Positions 43,890 to 54,707 are shown, counted from the stretch's first letter. The stretch is DNA of 64,000 nucleotides from Candidatus Kapaibacterium sp. (GCA_938031175.1 CALHGZ010000004.1:1-64000); one strand, 5' to 3'. Notes: generated by a model not told the origin, from the sequence alone. Translations and numbers: made by a program.

Positions 43890-46481
43890 CTATTTATTTA
43901 TCTGAAATTTTGCGTATTCTATAAAACCACCAAAATTAAAAATAGCGATAAAGTTACCACTATTTAAATATTTAAATTCTCTACAGTTAAGGCTAAGAGT
44001 TATTTCATTATAGCCAGAATTAAATTTGAGATTATCAAGCATTTGGATTAATTTACCATCGAGGGTATAAATTTTTATGTAGCCATTTGTTTCATTTGGT
44101 AAATCGAATTCAAAAGTAATTTCATCTTTTGCTGGATTGGGATATGTCTTAATATTGATGCGTAGTATTTTATCGGTGAATTTATGTTGAACAGAGGTAA
44201 TTTCATTTATTTGGAAATCCCATATTCCACGTCCGTAAGTACCGAATCTGACAATATTTTTATATGGTATAAATTCTACAGACCAATAAATTTGATCAGG
44301 TGCATTTAAACCAGCCATATCGAACCATCTGTTAATATCAGTAATATAAACATAGGGACCAGTCTCAGTAGCTGCAAAAATAAATTTTTCGTCTGTTGAT
44401 AAAGCCATATCATATATTAAAGTTTTTGGAAGACCATCATTGATTGGGTAAAAAGTTTTACCGCCATCAGTGGATTTAAAAGCAGCAGGATTTGAGTAAC
44501 CACTACCGCCGAGAAAGATAATATTCTCGTTAATATTTGAAGGTAGTATTTTTGTCCCATAGAAGTAATGATTTGTAGGTCCAGAAAATTCTTCATTTTT
44601 TGTCCAATTTTTGCCCCTATCGGATGAGTAGTAAAATTTGCCATTCCTTGTTATGGCAAAAAATAGTTCGGGATTGAGTTTAGAAATAGCAATTGAAGCT
44701 AATTTTGATTCTCCATCTGAAGCGAAATTGAAATCCAACCATTTATGTTTTATATTGTCTTCAACAAGTTCTAATTCACAAATTTTTGAATCACCATTTT
44801 CTCCACCACCGGTTAAATAAGCTTTCAATGGGTTGTATGGGTCAGAAACAATCGGGGGTAGCCACTGATATCCGTTCCCTTTAAAGTTCCAAAAATATGA
44901 TTGAATTTGATCATTATGAGCGTTTTGGTAAAGCAAGGCAAAAGTAGGATAAACTGTCCAAAGCGTTATACCGCCATTGCTCGATGCTATGTGTCCATAA
45001 TCTCCGCTAATTATTTGACTGAATCCTAGAACAGTGGCTGAGTCAAGCGTACATCTTTGAAAGCCTTGATCTTGACTTCCAGCGTAAATAATTGCTGGGT
45101 ATAATTCACTTGTTCTAACGCTATAATATTGGCTAACATTCAAGCCCAAGAGGGAAATATTTTTTACAGTTTCACAAGCATCATAGGATTTATAGATACC
45201 GCCGTCAGTTGAAATCAGAATTAATTCTTCTTTATCATTTATTTTAAATATATCAACGGCAGGGATATCAGCGTGTAACAAATTTTCAGGTTCCTTATAA
45301 TAAGCCCACCAATCATTAATTTTGTACCAGCTTATACCTTGGTCAGTACTTTTAAATAATTCAACGCCTCCATAGAAAATCATATTTGAATCTATTGAAG
45401 AAACTGCAAAGCTATTTAGAGTAAAAGGTCCAAAAGTAAGGGTTCCACGTTTGTCCCATGTCTTGCCTGAATCAACAGAAATAAAAAAATGTTCGCTTGG
45501 TGAAGTCGAAGTTCTCAATACTGAATAAAGATAGACCTTACCATTAATATTTGTACCTCGCATTAATATTCTTTTAACTTTTGTAATATCAAATGGGAAG
45601 TTAGCAATAATTGGTGTTGGGAAGTCGTTGGATGGTTCAGTTAGTATAAAAACTGAATCTTTATGTATAAAAAAAACCGATGAATTGTCAGTCCACAAGT
45701 CCATAAAATTAGAATTGTCAGGGTAATATTCCCTTAAACGGATAAAAGATTCAGCCAAGTCATCAGAACGATAGAAAACTGTTATTGGATTCCAATTAAT
45801 CCAATCCCATTCGACCCCGATAGCGTAAATAACATTATTTTTTTTATTCATAACAGCCCGAACAATCCACCCCCACTTTTGTAATTGCTCGAAACCTTTT
45901 GCCTCATTCCATGTCAAACCTTCATCTTCAGTATAGTAGAAATTTGAATTGCTTGCCACTATTATTCTATTGTAATTATTTTGCTTTACAACTTTAATCA
46001 TTGAACCGCCGAAACTATTTCTGTCATTAAGACAAGTCCAATTTTCTCCGTTTAATCCACTTCGCCAGACATTTCCACCAGCTGAGATAAGATAAATCAG
46101 ATTTCTATTAGAATCAATATCAGCAGTCATTATTCTACCGGCTTGGTTATTGCTGCCTTTTTCAATCCATTTTCCTTTCAACCAGCCATCAGCAATGATT
46201 TCTTCGTTTAAAATTTTATCTAAAGTATTGTTTTTCATATTTTCAATGATTATTTGTTGTCTTTGGTTGCGTTTGAGCGTTCTGTTCTCTTTTTCGATAA
46301 TTTTCCAGTTAATACCATCTTCAACTCTATGCATTTCTTCAATCCATTGAAGTCTTTTTAGCTTATATTCAGGATCGGCTTCTCGATTGAATTTCAGGAT
46401 TTCATCAGAGTTAAAGATTTTCGGATGTATTACTTGATGACTCAAAGTAAAAATTATAAGGAATGATAAAATAATTTTCAT
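43890..46481 (-). CDS. BNR/sortilin-type beta-propeller protein with T9SS sorting domain
   Basis: 863 aa. Signal peptide, then many BNR/Asp-box-like repeats of VPS10/exo-sialidase type (YTEDEGLTWNEA; SVDSGKTWDKRG; KSTDQGISWYK; SSDRGKNWTKN; KSTDGGKTFYP), forming one or two propellers. The last 80 residues are a type IX secretion C-terminal domain (IKTYPNPAKDEITFEFDLP...IKIYTLDGKLIQML...GNFIAIF). It should be exported by the Por system and attached to the surface. No catalytic residues were identified, so a glycosidase role is uncertain. Confidence 0.85.
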   Translation of the reverse strand: MKIILSFLIIFTLSHQVIHPKIFNSDEILKFNREADPEYKLKRLQWIEEMHRVEDGINWKIIEKENRTLKRNQRQQIIIENMKNNTLDKILNEEIIADGWLKGKWIEKGSNNQAGRIMTADIDSNRNLIYLISAGGNVWRSGLNGENWTCLNDRNSFGGSMIKVVKQNNYNRIIVASNSNFYYTEDEGLTWNEAKGFEQLQKWGWIVRAVMNKKNNVIYAIGVEWDWINWNPITVFYRSDDLAESFIRLREYYPDNSNFMDLWTDNSSVFFIHKDSVFILTEPSNDFPTPIIANFPFDITKVKRILMRGTNINGKVYLYSVLRTSTSPSEHFFISVDSGKTWDKRGTLTFGPFTLNSFAVSSIDSNMIFYGGVELFKSTDQGISWYKINDWWAYYKEPENLLHADIPAVDIFKINDKEELILISTDGGIYKSYDACETVKNISLLGLNVSQYYSVRTSELYPAIIYAGSQDQGFQRCTLDSATVLGFSQIISGDYGHIASSNGGITLWTVYPTFALLYQNAHNDQIQSYFWNFKGNGYQWLPPIVSDPYNPLKAYLTGGGENGDSKICELELVEDNIKHKWLDFNFASDGESKLASIAISKLNPELFFAITRNGKFYYSSDRGKNWTKNEEFSGPTNHYFYGTKILPSNINENIIFLGGSGYSNPAAFKSTDGGKTFYPINDGLPKTLIYDMALSTDEKFIFAATETGPYVYITDINRWFDMAGLNAPDQIYWSVEFIPYKNIVRFGTYGRGIWDFQINEITSVQHKFTDKILRINIKTYPNPAKDEITFEFDLPNETNGYIKIYTLDGKLIQMLDNLKFNSGYNEITLSLNCREFKYLNSGNFIAIFNFGGFIEYAKFQINK

Positions 46482-46535
46482 ATTTCTTCCGAAATTATTT
46501 TTAATTAGCGACTAGAAAATAATTATTATAATACT

Positions 46536-46564
46536 AAAGGGCATAATATATTATTATGCCCTTT
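46536..46564 (-). terminator. hairpin terminator of the large M16 peptidase gene
   Basis: AAAGGGCATAATA and TATTATGCCCTTT form a 13-bp stem with a 3-nt loop, 20 nt after the gene end. The read-off strand continues TTTAGTATT. Confidence 0.75.
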
Positions 46565-46584
46565 GATTTCTTTCTTCTTGATTT

Positions 46585-49401
46585 TTATTGACTATCCTCA
46601 GGTAAAAGCACTACTTGAATATAGTTATCATTAAAGTATTTTTTAGCGTATTGTTGAATATCGTTAGCTTTGAGTTTATCGAAATATTTTATAAACTTTG
46701 GAATTTCTTTCAAATCTTCACCATTGATATAGTAGGAAGCTAAGTTATTGAGCCACCAGTTATTGTTCTTAATATTAACCTCATTTTCTCTTTTCTGGAT
46801 CTCTTTTACTTTGGCAATATAATCATTTTTTGGTGGATTAGATTTTAGTTCATTAATAATGCTTTTGACTTCGTTTGTTAATTCATCAACTCTTTGCGGA
46901 TCGCATCCAAAGCCTATTGTGATAATATAATTAGACTTAGGATATTTATTAATAGATGGATAAGCATATATTCCGTAAACTCCGCCTTTATCTTCGCGAA
47001 TTCTCTCGCGAAGAATGATATTGAAAACTTCTAACAATGCTCTTAATTCATAACGATTTTGAGAATTATAGTCAAAATCGCCAGTAATTGCTATTCTAAC
47101 AGAGGATTTTTTTTCAATACCTTTTTTTACCACCTTGGAAATATTACCTGTAGCTAATTTTACTCCAATATCTCGCCAGTTTTCTTGTTTATTTCTTGTT
47201 GGGAGACTTCCTATATACTTTAGTATCAGTGGTTTAATTTCATCAATTTTGAAATTACCAACAAAGAAAAATGAGTAATTTGCTGGATCGGCAAACCTTG
47301 CTTTAAAGAAATCATAGGCATCGTCAGGATCTAATTGATTTAATATTTCCTCGGTTAAAGGCAAACGTCGGGGATGATAATTGTATAAAGTAACATTAAA
47401 TGTATCACGAAAAGCATTTTCTGGAGAAAGTTTTGCATTTTTTACCGATTCCCTTAATCTTTCGATGTAAACCTGTGAAGCTTCGTAATCTAATCTGGGA
47501 TCTGTAAAATATAAGTGAGCTAATTGCAGAAGAATTTCAAGATCGGCTGGTGCTGCAAAGCCATATAGATAATTATAAAATTCACTTATTGAAGGTGTTA
47601 CACTTACAACTTTTCCTGTCAAGAATTTTTCGAGTTGCGTTCTGGTGAAATTTGCAATGCCCGATTCGGAAATTATACTTGTTGAATTCGAAGCTGAAAT
47701 ATAAAGTTTATCATCTGCTAAGGAATGACCGCCGGGAGCAACAGCTCTAAATAGAATTTCATCATTTTTAAAATCTGTTGGCATTAAGAAAACTTTAGCA
47801 CCATTTGATAGTGTTAATTGAGTTACACCTATTTCATTTATTTGGGTTTCGTTTGTAACGGTACCAGGATTCACATCTTTTTCGAAAAGTGGAGATGTTG
47901 CAACTATATCTTGGTATGGTTCAAGATTTTTCTTACTTATAGTTGTATAAAGATTTAGAATTTCGTTCTCTTGTGGCATAATAACTTCAGGTTTTTCTGG
48001 TCCACTCATAGTTATGACAAGGCTACCTTCATTGATAAGTAAAGTGGCTTGTTTGTTAATTTCTTCAAGTGTAATTTCTGGTAAAAATAATTTAGCAAGA
48101 GCAAGTTCATATTCAATGCCAGGGACAGATTCACCAAATTCGAAATGACGAGCTAATTCGTCGGCAAATAAATATGATTCTGTTTTATTTTTCTCATTAA
48201 ATACAGTTTCGATCTTGCGCAGATATTCGGCTTTAGCTCTTTCCAATTCTGATTCAGTGAAGCCATACTGAATAACTCGAAATGCTTCGGTTGTTAAAGC
48301 TTCGAAACCTGATTTAAACTTATCGTTTTTGACTTGTGCTATTAAAGCAAATATTGAAGAGCGACCTAGTGCATTATCCATCTGATATGAAATCGCAAAT
48401 AAAAATGGTGGATCTTTTTTGCGGCTGATTTCAGAAAATCTTTGATTCAGCATTGATTGAATGAGTGAATTTTTAATGGATTCACGATAAGCTCCAAAAG
48501 TTCCCTCTATTGATGGAGGATGTTTGTAGTACATTACGATTTGAGAGAAAGGTAATTCCTTGTCAGTATCGATTGAAACTATAATTTCATCGTGTTTGGG
48601 TAAATCGTAATAAATTCTTGGTTTTGGATTAGGATGTGGTTTTAAATTAGTAAAATACTTTTTAATTAGATTTTCCATTTCATCAATATCAAAGTCACCT
48701 ACTGCAATAACTCCCATTAAATCGGGTCGATACCAATCCCGATAGTATCTTGTGAATGCTTCATAAGGTGCATTCAGAATAATAGCAGTATCGCCTATTG
48801 GTAATCTTTCAGCATATCGGGAATTGTATAATATTTTTGGTAATTGTCGTTTTTGAATTCTATCCATAGCTCCTTTACCCAATCGCCATTCTTCTAATAT
48901 AATGCCTCGTTCCTTGTCAATTTCCTCAGGATCAAAGGTTGCTTTGTGTGCCCATTCTTCAAGAACTTTTATTCCTTTTTCTAATAATTGTTTGTCATCA
49001 GTTGGTAGTGTTAGCATATACAATGTGCGGTCAAATCCGGTAGAAGCATTTAAATCAGCACCAAATCGGATGCCGGTTTTTTCGAGAAATGAGATTAACT
49101 CATTTTTGGGGAAGCTTTCTGTTCCATTAAATAGCATATGCTCAACAAAATGGGCAAGACCTTTTTGGTCCTCATCTTCGAGTATAGAACCTGCTTTTAT
49201 TACTAAACGCAGTTCAGCTCTTTTTTCAGGTTTTTGATTCTGTTTTATAAAATATTGAATACCATTTTCTAATGTTCCTCTTTTGATGGATGGGTCAAAA
49301 GGGACAGGATCATTTAAACTTTGGAATTCGACCTTGAGTTGTGCTTGAGCAAAAACAAATGGATAAAATATAAATATGATAAGAACAAGTAACTTTTTCA
49401 T
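46585..49401 (-). CDS. large secreted M16 zinc peptidase (PqqL-like)
   Basis: 938 aa from the ATG at 49401, which gives a proper signal peptide (MKKLLVLIIFIFYPFVFAQA); an ATG at 49437 lies 12 codons upstream. Contains two M16 repeats. The first holds the active HFVEH (HxxEH) near 90 with Glu in GIILEEWRLGK near 165. The second half (from about 525) lacks a zinc site and forms the chamber. The order is that of periplasmic PqqL/insulinase-type peptidases that degrade peptides, up to about 950 aa. Monocistronic with its own terminator. Confidence 0.92.
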   Translation of the reverse strand: MKKLLVLIIFIFYPFVFAQAQLKVEFQSLNDPVPFDPSIKRGTLENGIQYFIKQNQKPEKRAELRLVIKAGSILEDEDQKGLAHFVEHMLFNGTESFPKNELISFLEKTGIRFGADLNASTGFDRTLYMLTLPTDDKQLLEKGIKVLEEWAHKATFDPEEIDKERGIILEEWRLGKGAMDRIQKRQLPKILYNSRYAERLPIGDTAIILNAPYEAFTRYYRDWYRPDLMGVIAVGDFDIDEMENLIKKYFTNLKPHPNPKPRIYYDLPKHDEIIVSIDTDKELPFSQIVMYYKHPPSIEGTFGAYRESIKNSLIQSMLNQRFSEISRKKDPPFLFAISYQMDNALGRSSIFALIAQVKNDKFKSGFEALTTEAFRVIQYGFTESELERAKAEYLRKIETVFNEKNKTESYLFADELARHFEFGESVPGIEYELALAKLFLPEITLEEINKQATLLINEGSLVITMSGPEKPEVIMPQENEILNLYTTISKKNLEPYQDIVATSPLFEKDVNPGTVTNETQINEIGVTQLTLSNGAKVFLMPTDFKNDEILFRAVAPGGHSLADDKLYISASNSTSIISESGIANFTRTQLEKFLTGKVVSVTPSISEFYNYLYGFAAPADLEILLQLAHLYFTDPRLDYEASQVYIERLRESVKNAKLSPENAFRDTFNVTLYNYHPRRLPLTEEILNQLDPDDAYDFFKARFADPANYSFFFVGNFKIDEIKPLILKYIGSLPTRNKQENWRDIGVKLATGNISKVVKKGIEKKSSVRIAITGDFDYNSQNRYELRALLEVFNIILRERIREDKGGVYGIYAYPSINKYPKSNYIITIGFGCDPQRVDELTNEVKSIINELKSNPPKNDYIAKVKEIQKRENEVNIKNNNWWLNNLASYYINGEDLKEIPKFIKYFDKLKANDIQQYAKKYFNDNYIQVVLLPEDSQ

Positions 49402-49594
49402 ATAGACCTCAAATTTTATATTCCAAAAAGTATACATTATACTATTTTTTTAAAAAAATGTTTCATAAAATATCATTATTTGAGAATTTTAATATAATAA
49501 ATTATTAATTAAAGTTGATTGAATAAAAAATTTTGAAAAGTCACTAAAAAATAATATAATTGTAGCTTGTATTAAATTTAAATTTGGTTCCAAT

Positions 49595-52500
49595 ATGTTT
49601 GAATCATTACCAGAAAAATTTAATTATCCATCTATTGAACGTGAAATTCTCAAATTTTGGGAAAAGAATAAAATTTTTGAAAAATCTTTACAGAAACGTG
49701 AGGGTGCTAAATATTTTACTTTTTATGAAGGCCCACCAACAGTTAATGGTAAACCCGGAATCCACCATTTAATGTCAAGGACGATAAAAGATACCGTTTG
49801 CAGATATAAATCGATGACGGGCTATTATGTACCACGAAAAGCCGGATGGGATACGCATGGTCTCCCAGTTGAACTCGCAGTTGAGAAAGAGCTTGGGATA
49901 AGAATAAAAAGCGATATTGAAAAGTTTGGAATTGATAAATTCAATGCTGTTTGCAAAAATACTGTTTATAGTAACATAGAGATGGATCAAGGCTGGCGGG
50001 CTTTAACTGAGCGTATGGGCTATTGGTTAGACCTTGATTCTGCTTACATTACTTGTACGAATGAATATATTGAATCTCTTTGGTGGGCTTTAAAGCAGTT
50101 TTTTGATAAAGGACTTATATACAAAGGTTTTAAGGTTGTTCCTCAATCTCCAACAATCGAAACACCGCTTAGCTCACACGAATTATCTCTTGGCTATAAA
50201 GATGTAAGGGATCCAAATTGCTATTTAAAGTTGAGAATCCTTTCTTCTCCGATGAAGCAAATCGAGAATGCTTTCATTATTGTTTGGACTACAACACCTT
50301 GGACTTTGTTTGCGAATGTGGCATTAGCCGTTGGTGAAGATATTGATTATTGTCTCGTTAAAAATACAAGAAAAATAAAAGAAGAGATAACAACAGAAAA
50401 TTATGTATTAGCAAAATCAAGATTGAATGTGCTTGATGGCGAATATGAAATATTATCAGAATTCAAAGGTAAAGATATATTAGGGACGGTTTATGAGCAA
50501 ATTTTCGAATATTTGAAAATTGACAGGAATGAATATCCAAATGCACTTACAGTATTACCGGGGGACTTTGTATCAATTGAAGAAGGTAGTGGAGTTGTTC
50601 ATTTAGCCCCTGCTTTTGGTGAAGATGATTTGAGAATGGCATCATTATTTAATCTTCCTTTTTTACAACCTGTAACACCAAATGGTCATTTTACTGAAGA
50701 ATTAGGTGAATTCGCGCATCGAGCTATTAAAAACTTTACTTATGAAGACCACGACGAAGAAGGAGCTGATAAAGATATAATTATCTCACTCAAATATGCG
50801 GGTAAAATTTACAAAGCGACTTATGATTATGTTCATAGTTATCCACATTGCTGGCGTACGGGCAATCCGATAATGTATTATGCCCGTGAATCTTGGTTTA
50901 TCAAATCCCCTGAATATAAAGAGCGGATGATAGAACATAATAAAAAGATACGATGGCAACCACCGGAAATTGGAACCGGTCGTTTCGGGAATTGGCTCGA
51001 AGAGGTAAAAGAATGGGCTTTATCACGAGATAGATATTGGGGAACGCCGCTTCCCATTTGGATCGCTGAGGATGGTAGCGATATGTTCGCAATCGGTTCA
51101 ATCGAGGAATTGATGGAGGGAACATATATTTTTGCTGATGGAACTTCTGCTAAATTAAAAGAATGCAATTTAGAAATTGACCTTCACAGACCTTTTGTGG
51201 ATAATATAATTTTTGAAAAAAATGGGAAAATTTACAGAAGAGTAAAGGAAGTAATAGATGTTTGGTTCGATTCCGGTGCGATGCCTTTTGCCCAATTCCA
51301 TTATCCATTTGAAAATAAAGAAGAATTCGAGAGAATGTTCCCTGCTGACTTCATTGCAGAAGGCATTGACCAAACAAGAGGTTGGTTTTACACACTCCAC
51401 AATATTGCTGTTGCCCTTTTTGATAAGCCTGCATTTACCAGTATCGTGGTAAATGAGCTTATATTAGACAAAACAGGGCAAAAGATGTCGAAATCAAAAA
51501 AGAATACTGTTGATCCGTTTTTAATGATGGATAAATACGGAGCGGATGCGCTACGATGGTATTTGCTCGTAAATAATCCACCTTGGAAACCAACATTATT
51601 TAATGAAGAAGATATAGCCCGGACCGTAATTTCAGACTTTCTTCGTTCGCTCACCAATACTTACGCCTTTTTTTCCCTATATGCTAATATTGACGGCTTT
51701 AGCGGGTATGAGCCGGAAATACCAATCGAGGAACGCCCAGAAATTGATAAATGGATTATCTCCAGAATGAATAGTTTGGTTCGCTCTTATCGTGAATTAA
51801 TGGAAGAATATGAGTTAACAAAGGCACAGCGAGCTATCCAAGAATTCACAATTTATGAGTTATCTAACTGGTATGTGAGGCGTAATAGACGAAGATTTTG
51901 GAAAGGAGAAAAAGATAAGGAAAAAATTGCAGCCTATCAAACTCTGCGTTCTGTATTGATTAAACTATGTACCTTGATTGCACCAACGGCTCCATTCATA
52001 TCTGAGTATCTATATCAAAAGTTAAGAATACCTGAAGATAAATTATCGATTCATTTACTTGATTTGCCGGAACCTGACATTACTTTAATTGATTCTGATC
52101 TTGAAAGAAAAATGGAGAAAGCCCAAATTATTGTGAATTTAGTCAGGAATTTAAGAGAAAAAATTAAAATACGCGTTAGGCAACCTTTACGACGAATTCT
52201 AATTCCTGTTCTTACACCTCAGGAAAGAAGAGATATTGAATCAATTCAAAATATCGTTATTGAAGAAGTCAATATCAAAGCCATTGAATTTATTACTGAA
52301 AATGATGAAATTGTAAGACGGAAAGCAAAACCTAATTTTAAATCTATTGGAAAAAAATTCGGCAAACTAACCCAAAAAGTTGCTGAATATATTAAGGGAT
52401 TAAAAGAGAAAGATATCAAACAACTCGAACAAAACAAACAACTTGAATTGCAAATAGATAATGAAATCATCAAGCTCGAATTACAAGATATTGAAATTTA

Positions 52501-52834
52501 CAGCGAAGATATTGAAGGCTGGCTCGTAGCAAGTGAGCAAGGTATCACTGTAGCTCTCGATACCCAACTCGATGAACAGCTTATTGATGAAGGAATAGCG
52601 AGAGAATTTATTAACAGAATTCAAAATTATAGAAAAAGCATAAATCTTGATGTAACTGACAGAATCAGTATCAAATTTAATGCAAGTGATAGGATTACCA
52701 AGGCAATATTAAATCTTGCAAATTACATAAAAAATGAAACTCTGGCTATAAGATTGGAACAAGTCAACAATCTAAGCGGTACTGTTTTAGATCTGGATAT
52801 TGATAAAGTTACTGTAACCATAAATAAAGTATAA
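49595..52834 (+). CDS. ileS: isoleucyl-tRNA synthetase
   Basis: 1079 aa class I synthetase. N-terminal YEGPPTVNGKPGIHHLMSR contains the HIGH-equivalent near 55, GWDTHGLPVE follows near 88; the editing domain (WTTTPWTLFANVALAV) lies near 230, and KMSKSKKN near 630. The C-terminal region (DEQLIDEGIAREFINRIQN) belongs to the type found in eukaryotes and in mupirocin-insensitive bacterial enzymes, typical of Bacteroidota. It begins an ileS-dksA-like-lspA run on the plus strand. Confidence 0.97.
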   Translation: MFESLPEKFNYPSIEREILKFWEKNKIFEKSLQKREGAKYFTFYEGPPTVNGKPGIHHLMSRTIKDTVCRYKSMTGYYVPRKAGWDTHGLPVELAVEKELGIRIKSDIEKFGIDKFNAVCKNTVYSNIEMDQGWRALTERMGYWLDLDSAYITCTNEYIESLWWALKQFFDKGLIYKGFKVVPQSPTIETPLSSHELSLGYKDVRDPNCYLKLRILSSPMKQIENAFIIVWTTTPWTLFANVALAVGEDIDYCLVKNTRKIKEEITTENYVLAKSRLNVLDGEYEILSEFKGKDILGTVYEQIFEYLKIDRNEYPNALTVLPGDFVSIEEGSGVVHLAPAFGEDDLRMASLFNLPFLQPVTPNGHFTEELGEFAHRAIKNFTYEDHDEEGADKDIIISLKYAGKIYKATYDYVHSYPHCWRTGNPIMYYARESWFIKSPEYKERMIEHNKKIRWQPPEIGTGRFGNWLEEVKEWALSRDRYWGTPLPIWIAEDGSDMFAIGSIEELMEGTYIFADGTSAKLKECNLEIDLHRPFVDNIIFEKNGKIYRRVKEVIDVWFDSGAMPFAQFHYPFENKEEFERMFPADFIAEGIDQTRGWFYTLHNIAVALFDKPAFTSIVVNELILDKTGQKMSKSKKNTVDPFLMMDKYGADALRWYLLVNNPPWKPTLFNEEDIARTVISDFLRSLTNTYAFFSLYANIDGFSGYEPEIPIEERPEIDKWIISRMNSLVRSYRELMEEYELTKAQRAIQEFTIYELSNWYVRRNRRRFWKGEKDKEKIAAYQTLRSVLIKLCTLIAPTAPFISEYLYQKLRIPEDKLSIHLLDLPEPDITLIDSDLERKMEKAQIIVNLVRNLREKIKIRVRQPLRRILIPVLTPQERRDIESIQNIVIEEVNIKAIEFITENDEIVRRKAKPNFKSIGKKFGKLTQKVAEYIKGLKEKDIKQLEQNKQLELQIDNEIIKLELQDIEIYSEDIEGWLVASEQGITVALDTQLDEQLIDEGIAREFINRIQNYRKSINLDVTDRISIKFNASDRITKAILNLANYIKNETLAIRLEQVNNLSGTVLDLDIDKVTVTINKV

Positions 52835-52923
52835 TCATATTTATCATTGAATTATCACCAAAAATGATTATCTTTAGATCTAATATTCAGCTACAAAATA
52901 AATAAAAATACAGGAGAATTAAA

Positions 52924-54051
52924 ATGGCTAAAACAAAAAAGAAAGCAGAAGTAGCGGAGAATAATTACGAGAAAAAGGAAGAATTATCGAAAGCAAAGAA
53001 AGTTGTAAAATCTGTTATAAAAGAAAAAACTGACCCAAAAGTTAAAGCTATTGCTACTTCTGATGATAAAGTGTCAAAAAAAACCACAACTACATCAAAG
53101 GGAAAAACAAAGATAAATACGAAACCAATTTCTGAGCCAACGATAGATGAAGAAAAAAAAGCAAAGAGAATATCGAACAAAGAGGAGGTCAAAAGAGTAA
53201 AAAAAGTGGAAAAGCAATCGGAAATAAAATCTGAGGCACAATTAAAGACAAATAGAAAAGATAGCGATAGCAAATTAGAAAAACAAAAAAAGACATTAGA
53301 CAAAGGAACTAAAACTAGTGCAATTCAGAAAGAGGAAGTGGATAAAATAAGTAAAATAAAAAGCAAAAAAAAGCAAGAACAAATAATTGAACAGCCTGAA
53401 ATAAAAGTAATAAAAACGAAAACAAAAACTAAAAAATCAAAAGATATTAAACCTGTTGCAAAAACTCAAAAAAAAGAATCAGTAATAAAAGAAACACCCA
53501 AGTTAGCTACAAAAGAATTTGACACAAAGCAAAAATTAGCAAGCAAGAAAGAAGTAACAAAAGGAACAGAATTAATCGGTACAAAAGTTGAACAAAAAGG
53601 GAAAAAAACTAAAATTGGTCCTGTAAAAAAAGAACCTACCGTTAGATATTCGGATGAGGATTTAGAGATGTTTGCTAAGGTAATTCAGGAAGCAAGACGT
53701 GAAGCTCTCGAAGAATTGCAAATGTTAAGAGACCGATTGGAAGACCTTACTAATTATGATTATGCAGAAGAAAGTATGATTTATTCAATGCATATGGCGG
53801 AACAAGGTTCGGAAGCAATTGAAAAAGAGAAGACCTATGCACAAATCCAACGGATAAATGATTACATCAAAAAGCTGGATGAAGCTATGCAGAGGATTAA
53901 AGATAAAACTTATGGAATATGTAAAGAATGTGGTATATTAATAGCCAAAGAACGTCTATTGGCTGTTCCCATCACAACCCAATCGGCATCTTGGAAAATA
54001 CATAAAAAATGCCCTGAGGATGGTATCGATAGAATTGAACCGGTAAAGTAA
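52924..54051 (+). CDS. lysine-rich protein with C-terminal DksA/TraR zinc finger
   Basis: 375 aa. Residues 1-240 are low-complexity, Lys/Glu/Thr/Ser-rich and poor in hydrophobic residues, like H1-type or nucleoid-associated tails. Residues 245-375 are DksA/TraR-like: a long coiled coil (RREALEELQMLRDRLEDL) and zinc finger CKECG...HKKC, with His where most members have the third Cys, followed by EDG. The finger could be CCHC. A good AGGAG ribosome site precedes. Likely binds RNA polymerase or DNA; role inferred. Lies between ileS and lspA, as small dksA-like genes often do. Confidence 0.78.
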   Translation: MAKTKKKAEVAENNYEKKEELSKAKKVVKSVIKEKTDPKVKAIATSDDKVSKKTTTTSKGKTKINTKPISEPTIDEEKKAKRISNKEEVKRVKKVEKQSEIKSEAQLKTNRKDSDSKLEKQKKTLDKGTKTSAIQKEEVDKISKIKSKKKQEQIIEQPEIKVIKTKTKTKKSKDIKPVAKTQKKESVIKETPKLATKEFDTKQKLASKKEVTKGTELIGTKVEQKGKKTKIGPVKKEPTVRYSDEDLEMFAKVIQEARREALEELQMLRDRLEDLTNYDYAEESMIYSMHMAEQGSEAIEKEKTYAQIQRINDYIKKLDEAMQRIKDKTYGICKECGILIAKERLLAVPITTQSASWKIHKKCPEDGIDRIEPVK

Positions 54052-54108
54052 TTTTTTGAAGTCAATTAAAGGAAAAGTTCAACACGAAGATTTAAATTCC
54101 GAATTAGA

Positions 54109-54702
54109 ATGCAAGTCCAATCATCAAGAACATATTTCATAATAGCGATTATCCTTGTTATATTTGATCAATTGACTAAGATTGCAGTTAAAGGTTTTAA
54201 TATTTTTGGAATTGAGCATACCGGAATGATGTTAGGTGAATCAATACCACTAATAGGTGATTTTTTAAGGATTACTTTTGTAGAAAATGAAGGTATGGCA
54301 TTCGGTATCAAATTTGGTAGTGGTAAAATTTTTCTCAGCTTGTTCTCAGTAATTGCTTCTATTGCATTAGGAATATTTCTACACAAGTTGAAGCAGTATA
54401 GTCTATTTGCTAAAATCCCGATTATGCTGATTTTTGCTGGTGCAATAGGGAATTTGATTGATAGAGTTTTTTACGGTGTGTTTTATGGTGAATCACCTTT
54501 ATTTTATGGCAAGGTGGTAGATTTTATTCAAGTAGATATACCAGATGTTACAATTTTTGGTAGTACCTATACCCACTGGCCTGTGTTCAATATTGCTGAT
54601 TCTTGTGTAACTTGTGGTGTGATCTTGTTAATTTTGTTTCATAATAAGATACCACCGCTTAAAGAGGTATTTAGAAAAATGGATGTAAAGCAAGAATTGT
54701 GA
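54109..54702 (+). CDS. lspA: lipoprotein signal peptidase (signal peptidase II)
   Basis: 197 aa inner-membrane aspartic protease that removes lipoprotein signal peptides. Four membrane helices; catalytic Asp residues in GNLIDRVFYGV and FNIADSCVTCG. Also FVENEGMAFGI, the usual N-x-G-x-x-F/A-G-x motif. Consistent with the many lipoproteins encoded here. Confidence 0.96.
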   Translation: MQVQSSRTYFIIAIILVIFDQLTKIAVKGFNIFGIEHTGMMLGESIPLIGDFLRITFVENEGMAFGIKFGSGKIFLSLFSVIASIALGIFLHKLKQYSLFAKIPIMLIFAGAIGNLIDRVFYGVFYGESPLFYGKVVDFIQVDIPDVTIFGSTYTHWPVFNIADSCVTCGVILLILFHNKIPPLKEVFRKMDVKQEL

Positions 54703-54707
54703 AATAT

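Noticed and set aside
52965..53303. Antisense 112-codon frame opposite the lysine-rich gene
   Set aside because: Its Phe/Ser-rich composition is simply the reverse complement of Lys-rich coding sequence.
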